Source of the DNA: Roseivirga pacifica
GTDB lineage: Bacteria > Bacteroidota > Bacteroidia > Cytophagales > Cyclobacteriaceae
Direction of reading: 5' to 3'
Assembly (NCBI RefSeq): GCF_900111145.1
Contig: NZ_FOIR01000001.1
Location: 379,501 to 443,500, forward strand
DNA: 64,000 nt
Part shown: one piece after another, positions 54,330 through 60,884 of the stretch
How the letters are laid out: the number at the start of each line of letters is the position of its first letter
How positions within the stretch are numbered: position 1 is the first letter of the stretch
Translations under genes and position numbers: made by a program
Notes under the pieces: generated by a model
The model's input: the letters and a program-made list of their open reading frames with translations, nothing else
The model's database searches: none
What the model was told of the DNA's origin: nothing

Positions 54330-55516
54330 TTTCAGCCGAGCAAGTAAAATCACTAGCTGCAAAACACTTTGAGTCGATTGTAGCTATTAGGCGTCATATT
54401 CATGCGCACCCAGAACTTTCGTTCGAGGAGCATGAAACCGCCAAATATGTAGCCGAACAGCTGCGCAAACTGGGTATAGAACCTACAGAAGGCGTAGCCG
54501 ATACAGGAATTACAGCCCTTATTAAAGGAAAAAACCCAGACACTAAAGTTGTCGCCCTTCGTGGCGATATGGATGCACTGCCTATTCAGGAAGAAAACGA
54601 TGTGCCTTATAAATCGACCAACGATGGCGTAATGCATGCCTGTGGTCACGATGTGCACACCGCATGCCTTTTGGGTGCTGCTACCATTCTGAACGAACTG
54701 AAGGACGAATTTGAGGGAACCATCAAACTGGTTTTTCAACCTGGGGAAGAAAAAAACCCGGGAGGTGCTTCCCTTATGATCAAAGCTGGTGCCTTGGAGA
54801 ACCCGCGTCCGGCTGCCATGCTAGGGCAGCATGTACTGCCTTACATCCCCACAGGTAAGCTGGGCTTCCGCTCGGGTAAATACATGGCCAGTGCTGATGA
54901 AGTTTACTTAACGGTAAAAGGCCAAGGAGGACACGCAGCATTGCCAGATAAGGCCATCGATCCAATAGTGATTGCTGCACAGATTATTACCGCACTACAG
55001 ACGGTAATTAGCCGAAATGCGGATCCTAAAATACCTACTGTATTAACCTTCGGGGCGATTCATGGCGGCAGTGCGCAGAACATTATTCCTAACGAGGTGA
55101 AAATTGACGGAACCTTCCGCGCATTGGATGAAGACTGGCGTTTTAAGGCGCACGACCTCATTACCAAACTAGCGACAAGTGTGGCCGAAGGAATGGGCGG
55201 TTCTTGCGATGTAAACATTGATGTGGGGTATCCATTCTTGCACAACGATGAGGATACAACCGCCATTGCCAGAGCAGCTGCTTGCGAATACATTGGCGAA
55301 GAGAACATTGTGGACCTTGACCTATGGTTAGGCGCTGAAGACTTTGCTTACTACAGCCACGAGGTGCCAGCATGTTTCTACCGATTAGGTACAGGCAACG
55401 AGGCCAAGGAAACAACATTTGGCGCGCATACGCCTCGCTTTAATGTAGATGAAGATGCCATAGAGCTAGGAATCGGCTTTATGGCTTGGAATGCACTTAA
55501 GCAGTTGGGTCAATAG
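54326..55516 (+). CDS. M20-family amidohydrolase (N-acyl amino acid amidohydrolase type)
   Basis: A 396-residue metallo-peptidase-like hydrolase. Landmarks are HAHPELSFEEHETAKYVAEQ near 27-46, RGDMDALPIQEENDVPY, MHACGHDVHTACLLGAA with metal-binding Cys/His, FQPGEEKNPGGASLM, and AEDFAYYSHEVPACFYRLGT. The dimerisation domain lies between. Substrates of relatives are N-acetyl amino acids, hippurate or IAA-type conjugates; the true one cannot be told. ATGA overlap with the SPOR lipoprotein. Confidence 0.9.
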   Translation: MISAEQVKSLAAKHFESIVAIRRHIHAHPELSFEEHETAKYVAEQLRKLGIEPTEGVADTGITALIKGKNPDTKVVALRGDMDALPIQEENDVPYKSTNDGVMHACGHDVHTACLLGAATILNELKDEFEGTIKLVFQPGEEKNPGGASLMIKAGALENPRPAAMLGQHVLPYIPTGKLGFRSGKYMASADEVYLTVKGQGGHAALPDKAIDPIVIAAQIITALQTVISRNADPKIPTVLTFGAIHGGSAQNIIPNEVKIDGTFRALDEDWRFKAHDLITKLATSVAEGMGGSCDVNIDVGYPFLHNDEDTTAIARAAACEYIGEENIVDLDLWLGAEDFAYYSHEVPACFYRLGTGNEAKETTFGAHTPRFNVDEDAIELGIGFMAWNALKQLGQ

Positions 55517-55545
55517 TCAAAAGCGACCTTGGGGTTTGCGAGAAA

Positions 55546-55587
55546 TAAAAAATGGCACTCGAATTTTAATTTGAGTGCCATTTTTTT
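55546..55587. terminator. Bidirectional terminator
   Basis: AAAAATGGCACTC/GAGTGCCATTTTT stem with A and T runs on both sides, between the convergent M20 and 199-residue genes. Confidence 0.9.
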
Positions 55588-55599
55588 AGCGTTCTATAG

Positions 55600-56199
55600 T
55601 TACTCCCCAGCAATTGCAGCAGCTTGCTGATTTACCTTAGCAGGTACTATTTTGGTAATAGCAGATTTAAAACTGGCATCGTAAATCAAGAACAACCATT
55701 GGCTCTTGTATTCAGGGTCTTTTACACCCATTAAATACTTCTGGCCCTTAACACGAATGTAGTTCTCGGCCTTATTATAAATCACGTTGCCCTTACCGAA
55801 GTTCGACTCAAGCGAAGGAACAATTAGTGGGGCAAAGCCTTTTAGATCGTCCGTTGTAAGCGGCAGCGTCATGTCAAGGTTATACTTAATCATGGCATAC
55901 TCTATATTGTCCACCGTAGACAGGGAGTTTGCCTCAAGCACTTCCATGTTCTGAAACTTTAGGGTAATTCCCATTTGCTCCAACATGGCAAATGTTTTAA
56001 ACATCTGATCTTTGCTGGTATGTTCAAATACTCTCGGATAGATATAGTCTACCAAGCCAGTGTAATTCTTATCTGAAATCTGCTGCAAAAAACTGCCAAC
56101 ACGTTGATCGATCTGTTGTCGATCTTTCTGATTGAGCCCTTGACCATAAAAACTGGTGGCTACCAAACTCAATACCATCATCACTATAATTTTCCTCAT
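55600..56199 (-). CDS. Secreted protein of unknown function
   Basis: A 199-residue exported protein. Signal peptide MRKIIVMMVLSLVATSFYGQ; the mature part is mixed alpha/beta (FLQQISDKNYTGLVDYIYPR, WLFLIYDASFKSAITKIVP) and recalls NTF2/SnoaL-like folds in size and order, without a diagnostic motif. It starts 8 bp after the CAP gene stop and is co-transcribed with it. Confidence 0.7.
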   Translation of the reverse strand: MRKIIVMMVLSLVATSFYGQGLNQKDRQQIDQRVGSFLQQISDKNYTGLVDYIYPRVFEHTSKDQMFKTFAMLEQMGITLKFQNMEVLEANSLSTVDNIEYAMIKYNLDMTLPLTTDDLKGFAPLIVPSLESNFGKGNVIYNKAENYIRVKGQKYLMGVKDPEYKSQWLFLIYDASFKSAITKIVPAKVNQQAAAIAGE

Positions 56200-56207
56200 G
56201 GGTAGTT

Positions 56208-56867
56208 TTATTTAGGTTTCTTTTCTTTTGACGAGCTCGCGCTCACTTTTGTAAACAACTGAAAGTTTTGAGTAGCTAACCAAAAACCGTTCCCTTGTTT
56301 GTGAATGTCTCTGTTTTTCTGCCAAACACCATCGTAGTAGTAAACGCCACAGCCAAGTTGTAGTGCATCAGCAGAATATAAAGTTTTTCTATGCGGTGGA
56401 GAATCGATCCAACTGTCAACCAAAGCATCGGCCAATTCCATATAAGTGCCATAATTCTTGCCTCCTATCGCTGTTAGGTTTTCGGCAATTTGTGGGTTGG
56501 TTATTCCGGCCAGGTTCGCGCGTTGCCTTGGGGTTTTCCTTTTTCTGTTTTTAGGGTCTTCATGTGCAAAGAAGTCGTCCTCTCCCATTTTTATGGAATG
56601 ATTCCATGCCATAATCTCTAGGTTTTCCTGAAACGACAACGCACTTAAGCCTTGTTCTAAGCGTGCTTCGTTGGTCGAAAAAAACACTGCTGCATTAAGC
56701 AACTTATACTGAATTTTCTTGATGTCAATAGGTTGGTTAAAGCCTTTGAAATCGCGAAAGGTTTCGTCAGTCAGCTCCTCATAATACGCATCCTTCCACT
56801 TTTTTTGAGCGGCTAATTGCAAGCAAAGCAGACTAGTTAACAGTACAAGGCACACCCTTTTTAGCAT
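56208..56867 (-). CDS. CAP-domain (SCP/PR1-like) secreted protein
   Basis: A 219-residue exported protein with signal peptide MLKRVCLVLLTSLLCLQLAA. The CAP core is visible: LQFQ-like NHSIKMGEDDFFAHEDP with the first His, ITNPQIAENLTAIGG with Glu, and LVDSWIDSPPHRKTLYS with the second His, followed by LGCGVYYYDGVW. Bacterial CAP proteins are secreted and of varied function (lipid or peptide binding, protease-like). First gene of a two-gene unit. Confidence 0.85.
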   Translation of the reverse strand: MLKRVCLVLLTSLLCLQLAAQKKWKDAYYEELTDETFRDFKGFNQPIDIKKIQYKLLNAAVFFSTNEARLEQGLSALSFQENLEIMAWNHSIKMGEDDFFAHEDPKNRKRKTPRQRANLAGITNPQIAENLTAIGGKNYGTYMELADALVDSWIDSPPHRKTLYSADALQLGCGVYYYDGVWQKNRDIHKQGNGFWLATQNFQLFTKVSASSSKEKKPK

Positions 56868-56929
56868 GTTGAAAGATACTTAAATGAATGGATTAGACGT
56901 GATTAAAAAGGATATTCCATGAAATCTTT

Positions 56930-56937
56930 TAATTTTG
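56930..56937 (+). promoter_or_regulatory. Promoter -7 box of the NlpC/P60 gene
   Basis: TAATTTTG, a perfect TAnnTTTG match. It overlaps the TTG at 56935, which therefore cannot be the start codon if this box is used. Confidence 0.55.
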
Positions 56938-56961
56938 TTTATCACCAATAACTACTCGAAC

Positions 56962-57429
56962 GTGCGAATTTCACCAGTTTACACGCTTTCGGCTATTTTG
57001 GCCGTATGTCTTTTTCTGTCCTCATGTGCCGGTGGCCGAGCCAAAAAGGCCGATGCCGTTATTCAAACAGCACGTTCCTATACTGGTGTACCCTACAAAT
57101 ATGGCGGTACCACGCGTGCCGGAATGGACTGCTCTGCCTTGCTTTATCACTCTTACGGATCTATTAATATCAAACTACCACGCACTTCTGAGCAACAAGC
57201 AAAGGAAGGCAAACGCGTGGCCTTACATGAGCTTAGAGTAGGTGATTTGGTGTTTTTTGCAACAGGGAAAAAACGCAGACAAATTACGCATGCCGGCATT
57301 GTAACTTCAGTTAAGGGGAGAAACGATGTCCGTTTTATTCATGCATCAACCTCGCTTGGGGTTACGGAAAGCAACCTCTACAGCGATTACTACAAAAAGC
57401 GTTTCCGCAAAGCCAGGAGAGTGCTTTAA
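56962..57429 (+). CDS. NlpC/P60-family peptidoglycan endopeptidase lipoprotein
   Basis: A 155-residue lipoprotein from the GTG at 56962; lipobox FLSSC, lipidated Cys22. The NlpC/P60 fold covers about 35-150: PYKYGGTTRAGMDCSALLY with catalytic Cys57, RVGDLVFFATG, ITHAGIV with catalytic His110, and RFIHAS with the third polar residue His127. Relatives cut the gamma-D-Glu-diaminopimelate bond in peptidoglycan. GTG 56962 is preferred over TTG 56935 because the latter lies in a promoter box. Confidence 0.9.
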   Translation: MRISPVYTLSAILAVCLFLSSCAGGRAKKADAVIQTARSYTGVPYKYGGTTRAGMDCSALLYHSYGSINIKLPRTSEQQAKEGKRVALHELRVGDLVFFATGKKRRQITHAGIVTSVKGRNDVRFIHASTSLGVTESNLYSDYYKKRFRKARRVL

Positions 57430-57473
57430 GAGCTCCCGTTAGTCCAACGGAGCGGTACAAGCTCAATACATAA

Positions 57474-57543
57474 GTTATACTGAGCGCAGCGCCTATTGGC
57501 ACATTACAGCTCTGATAAGATTTTTCGCTATTCTCAGAATGAC
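57474..57543. repeat. Short dispersed-type intergenic inverted repeat
   Basis: GTTATACTGAG (57474-57484) and CTCAGAATGAC (57533-57543) are imperfect inverted ends of a 70-bp hairpin between the NlpC and cyclase genes. On the minus strand it starts GTCATTCTGAG, the CGTCATTC-type terminus also found in the 1083-1225 element. Confidence 0.5.
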
Positions 57544-57549
57544 TAGAGA

Positions 57550-58650
57550 TTAACTTTTCCTCACCCCCACAATTTCTAAGCTGCTGGCTTTGCCTTTAAG
57601 CACTGCCGTTCCGTGCGACTTAGTCTGGTACTTTGTATCAAGCGAGAGCTGTGCTTGTAATGCCTCAGAGATTAACAGTTCCTCTCCATACTCATTGCAT
57701 AGCCCTTGAATGCGAGCGGTAGTATTCAACACATCACCTGTATAAAAAATCTCTTTTTTTAGTGCTCCAATTTCGCCCGTTGTAACCCTGCCAAAATGCA
57801 TGGCTGCTTTAAAACTAGGTTTAAAACCATATTGTGCCTCATAAAAGGGCCAGCGCTTTTGCAAATCGCGTTTCATGGCAAAAAAGCATTCTATACAGTT
57901 ATTAGACTTAAGGCCCAATTCATTCCGCCAAGACACCACAATTTCATCGCCAATATACTGGTAGACCTCCCCTTGATGGGCTATAATGGCATCGCTCAGG
58001 TTATCGTAATACTCTTGCAGGAAGTTGAAGTAACGTACATGCCCTAACTTTTCTGCTATTGTTGTAGAGGCTTTCAAATCGAGAAACATAAAAATGCGCT
58101 CCTCCTCCTTCGGGCTGTGATATTTGCCGGTAAAAAAGTTGAGCATTACTTTATGCCCCAGGTTTTCGCTGATTCCGGCATAAAAAAGACACAGAAACAA
58201 ACTTGTACCCATACCCACCATGGTGCTCCAAAACACAGGACTTAGCATAAAACCAAAGAACTTTTCTTGTACAGCTTGGCTAAACAAGCCTGTTTTGAGC
58301 TCAATACTAGCGGCAATCGGATAGGCAATACTGATGATGACAAGCATTGTTAGCGCGTAGAGGCCGAACTTATAGAACAGCTTTTGGGCGAAGCTGCGCT
58401 TTCGAAAAACCTTTTCGAGCCAAACTACCTCCATAACACCCACCAATAAGCCAATAAGGGCCACAGAAACAGTAGCAAAAAGGACTACGGGGAAGTTTAG
58501 GTGTATAGCGGTTTCGTCATCCACAACCCCGTTTATACTGGCTACATGTTCCAAATAAAGGATGATCCAGCCCATAACCACCCAAATAATTGCGAAGGGA
58601 ATAATCCGAGCAATATTTCTTTTGGCCTTAGGAGAGTAAAAGGAAAACAT
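57550..58650 (-). CDS. Membrane-bound class III adenylate/guanylate cyclase
   Basis: A 366-residue protein with four predicted N-terminal TM helices (about 15-170) and a cytoplasmic cyclase domain (185-360). Metal-binding Asp192 in MFLDLKASTT and Asp235 in YIGDEIVVSW are present; AMHFGRVTTGEIG and TGDVLNTTARIQGLC are further family marks. It probably makes cAMP, but the base-selecting residues were not resolved. ATG 58650 is chosen; the frame extends to a TTG at 58695 that lies in the tRNA terminator. A Crp/Fnr-type regulator is in the same window. Confidence 0.88.
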   Translation of the reverse strand: MFSFYSPKAKRNIARIIPFAIIWVVMGWIILYLEHVASINGVVDDETAIHLNFPVVLFATVSVALIGLLVGVMEVVWLEKVFRKRSFAQKLFYKFGLYALTMLVIISIAYPIAASIELKTGLFSQAVQEKFFGFMLSPVFWSTMVGMGTSLFLCLFYAGISENLGHKVMLNFFTGKYHSPKEEERIFMFLDLKASTTIAEKLGHVRYFNFLQEYYDNLSDAIIAHQGEVYQYIGDEIVVSWRNELGLKSNNCIECFFAMKRDLQKRWPFYEAQYGFKPSFKAAMHFGRVTTGEIGALKKEIFYTGDVLNTTARIQGLCNEYGEELLISEALQAQLSLDTKYQTKSHGTAVLKGKASSLEIVGVRKS

Positions 58651-58695
58651 CTTTCTAAAATAGGGAAAGTGTGACAATTGTGTGACAGAAAACAA

Positions 58696-58724
58696 AAAAG
58701 CCCTGCATTACTGCAAGGCTTTTG
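58696..58724 (-). terminator. Terminator after tRNA-Ala
   Basis: AAAAGCC and TGCA arms pair with TGCA and GGCTTTT (one internal mismatch), then a T run on the minus strand, 4 bp after the encoded CCA. Confidence 0.8.
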
Positions 58725-58727
58725 GTT

Positions 58728-58804
58728 TGGTGGAGGATACCGGATTCGAACCGGTGACCTCTACACTGCCAGTGTAGCGCTCTAGCCAGCTGAGCTAAAC
58801 CCCC
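58728..58804 (-). tRNA. tRNA-Ala(GGC), CCA encoded
   Basis: Full cloverleaf on the minus strand: acceptor GGGGGTT/ATCCTCC, D arm GCTC/GAGC, anticodon arm CTACA-CTGGCAG-TGTAG with anticodon GGC, T arm ACCGG-TTCGAAT-CCGGT, discriminator A and encoded CCA. G3-U70, the alanine identity pair, is present. Pair 6-67 is U-U, a mismatch. The first ten bases also encode the end and stop codon of the GIY-YIG ORF. The only promoter-like box upstream is beyond that ORF. Confidence 0.96.
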
Positions 58805-59034
58805 AAGTTTTTTCGAAACCTTCTACCAGCAGCACTTTTCAGATACTTTTCTCGCTGGCGAGCTTCTTCTCTTGTTTCGTAGTACTCAATATAAATAATC
58901 TTCCAAGGCATCTTCGACTTGGTAGATTTAACCTTTCCTACATTATGTTCTTTTTCGAGCCTTCTTTCAGGCTCCTTACTCATTCCCACATATTGGGTCT
59001 GGTCTTTTTCACTTCTTAACACATATACGTACAT
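58795..59034 (-). CDS. Small GIY-YIG nuclease embedded in the tRNA-Ala locus
   Basis: A 79-residue protein with an intact GIY-YIG fold: MYVYVLRSEKDQTQYVGMS carries the GIY and YIG strands, EPERRLEKEH holds the conserved Arg, and TREEARQREKYLKS carries the metal-binding Glu. It belongs to the small UvrC-N/YhbQ-like group, usually of unknown role. Its start lies 2 bp from a copy of the tRNA-Ala 5' half, and its last codons GGG-GTT-TAG are nucleotides 2-10 of the intact tRNA. It is therefore likely co-transcribed with the tRNA. A homing-type role is inferred from position, not shown. Confidence 0.9.
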   Translation of the reverse strand: MYVYVLRSEKDQTQYVGMSKEPERRLEKEHNVGKVKSTKSKMPWKIIYIEYYETREEARQREKYLKSAAGRRFRKNLGV

Positions 59035-59036
59035 AA

Positions 59037-59110
59037 ACTGCCAGTGTAGCGCTCCCCGTCTGTACCGAGACGGTACGTATCGGGCGGGTAGCCAGCTGAG
59101 CTACCCCCCC
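59037..59110 (-). pseudogene. 5'-half relic of tRNA-Ala(GGC), interrupted
   Basis: Reads as tRNA-Ala nucleotides 1-40 (acceptor strand, GCTC D stem, GAGC, CTACA, CTGGCAG, T39), 100% matching the complete gene from position 8 on, with a 34-bp hairpin (59055-59088) inserted after the D loop. No 3' half follows; the GIY-YIG ATG comes 2 bp later. Confidence 0.88.
59055..59088. repeat. 34-bp hairpin insertion in the tRNA relic
   Basis: Outer CCCG/CGGG and inner GTACCG-AGA-CGGTAC pairs form a compact hairpin. It sits exactly between the D loop and the GAGC strand. It looks like a REP-type palindrome. Confidence 0.65.
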
Positions 59111-59120
59111 GAAGAGTTCG

Positions 59121-59128
59121 CAAATATA
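59121..59128 (-). promoter_or_regulatory. Promoter -7 box of the original tRNA-Ala gene
   Basis: TATATTTG on the minus strand, 10 bp before the tRNA relic. It probably drives relic, GIY-YIG ORF and intact tRNA as one transcript. Confidence 0.6.
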
Positions 59129-59166
59129 GTAGTTGAACTGAATACTGGAAACAGATTCAGTAAAAA

Positions 59167-59235
59167 AGCCATCTCAAAAGTAAAGCATGTGCTACCGTAG
59201 ATTGGTTCAACACTAACATTACCTTCGAGATGGCT
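59167..59235 (-). terminator. Terminator of the pafA operon
   Basis: AGCCATCTC/GAGATGGCT with extended pairing (AAGGTAA/TTACTTT) and a long loop, T run on the minus strand. Confidence 0.75.
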
Positions 59236-59241
59236 TGCTAA

Positions 59242-60873
59242 TTAGTCTTTCAATGCCTCAAAAACAGGCTGCCCTGTTGCACCACTTGGCAAACGCATAT
59301 TCATTAACATGCTTATGGTTGGTGCAATATCCGTAATGTGTATCTCACGCACAGACTGCGCACCTTCATTAATGCCCCAGCCATAGAAAATTACCGGTAC
59401 ATGTGTATCGTAATTCCACGGGTTGCCGTGGCCTGTGCCGGTGCTTCCTCCACCTTGCCAAGCCGGCTCTAAAATAAGCTTTACATCGCCCGACTCCTTT
59501 GGGTGGTAAGCACGCTGCATAAGTGCGCGCATTTTTTCAGTGTAGCTATTGCGCACCAAATCGGTGCCTGGTATGGCTAAATATACGCCCGGAAACTCCA
59601 TTGCCTTTTGGCTTACAAAAAGCTGAAGTTCGTATAGGTCAAGCTTCTTTTCGTCAATTACATCGTGGTTTAAGAAGATGTCCGTTCCACGCGCTTCAAT
59701 CCAGTCGCCTTCACCATACTTGCTTACCAATTCGGAATTAACAAAACCGGCAACAGCTCTTGTGCTGATGTTGTCGGCTTTAAAACCAAGGTCTTTCATG
59801 CGGATGCTGTTTTCGGCCACAGCATGGTCAGCACTCAAAAACACGGTATAGTTACCCTTGCCAACTTTAGCGTCTAGTGCGTCTAGCAAACGCTTAATTT
59901 CTCTGTCCAAACGAATGTAAGTGTCTTGCACCTCTTTGGATTGTGGCCCAAAGTTATGACCTATATAATCGGTACTGGAAAAGCTTACCGCTAGGAAATC
60001 GGTGATATCGTCACCGCCAAGATCTTCGCTTTTAATTGCCTCTAGGGCAAGATCGGCCAAAATAGTATTACCAAAAGGAGTGCTTGGCAGCATGCCCCAG
60101 TTGCCATTGCTGCCTTTTAGGCTAGCCAAGTCATATGGGAAAGTTGGAGTGTCTTTGCCTCTAAAACCACCTTCGTATTTAGAATTATCTTCACCACTTT
60201 CAACATAAGTTTCAATCGGCTTAAGGGTATTCCAAGTTTTGCTCAAATACTCATCTGGTTTCTTCTGTGCGTTGAAATCGCTCACCCACTTCGGTAGTTC
60301 ATCCATGTAGAAAGTAGATGTCATAAAGTTACCAGTTTGGGTATCGAACCAGTAAGAACCGTCAGATAGGTGGCCGCCAGGCAAGGCAGAACCACGGTCT
60401 TTTATGGACATAGCAATTACTTTTCCGCGTTGTTGGGTTGCCATTTTTAGCTCATCGGTAATGGTAGAGCTATAAAGGTTGGCCGGAGAAATAAGCCCAT
60501 TGCGGTTGTAACCGCCAACGGCCTGCACGGTAGTATCTTCCGCACAGTAAACACTTCTTTTCAACCTGCGGCTATACCAGCTGTTATTAACAATGCCGTG
60601 TACCGATGGTGTAGTTCCGGTGTAAACCGAAGCGTGGCCAGGGCCAGTGCTTGTTGAGGCATAATTATAATGCCCGTTTTTGGCCATAAAGCCGCCCTCA
60701 ACAAGGCGCTTAAAGCCACCTTCGCCAAAGTGATCGTAGAATCGCCAAACGTACTCTTGTTTCATTTGGTCTACTACAATACCAACTATGATCTTGGGTT
60801 TTTCTTGGGTTTGAGCGCTAACTGGTTGGGCAATAAAAAGTGCCAACAGGGCGCCAAAAAATAATTTTTTCAT
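59242..60873 (-). CDS. pafA: PafA-type alkaline phosphatase
   Basis: A 543-residue exported phosphatase of the alkaline-phosphatase superfamily; relatives release phosphate from organic phosphomonoesters outside the cell. Signal peptide ends PVSAQ near residue 21. Asp35 in IVVDQMK and Thr76 in STSTGPGHAS (nucleophile) fit PafA, as do SADHAVAEN and HGNPWNYDTHVPVIFYG for the metal ligands. ATG 60873 starts the signal peptide; the frame upstream to 60897 adds eight residues that overlap the preceding gene. Follows the WG-repeat gene by 11 bp. Confidence 0.93.
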   Translation of the reverse strand: MKKLFFGALLALFIAQPVSAQTQEKPKIIVGIVVDQMKQEYVWRFYDHFGEGGFKRLVEGGFMAKNGHYNYASTSTGPGHASVYTGTTPSVHGIVNNSWYSRRLKRSVYCAEDTTVQAVGGYNRNGLISPANLYSSTITDELKMATQQRGKVIAMSIKDRGSALPGGHLSDGSYWFDTQTGNFMTSTFYMDELPKWVSDFNAQKKPDEYLSKTWNTLKPIETYVESGEDNSKYEGGFRGKDTPTFPYDLASLKGSNGNWGMLPSTPFGNTILADLALEAIKSEDLGGDDITDFLAVSFSSTDYIGHNFGPQSKEVQDTYIRLDREIKRLLDALDAKVGKGNYTVFLSADHAVAENSIRMKDLGFKADNISTRAVAGFVNSELVSKYGEGDWIEARGTDIFLNHDVIDEKKLDLYELQLFVSQKAMEFPGVYLAIPGTDLVRNSYTEKMRALMQRAYHPKESGDVKLILEPAWQGGGSTGTGHGNPWNYDTHVPVIFYGWGINEGAQSVREIHITDIAPTISMLMNMRLPSGATGQPVFEALKD

Positions 60874-60884
60874 TGGTCTTCTTA

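Noticed and set aside
59037-59110. A second functional tRNA-Ala
   Set aside because: It lacks the 3' anticodon strand, T arm and acceptor 3' strand, and carries a 34-bp insertion.
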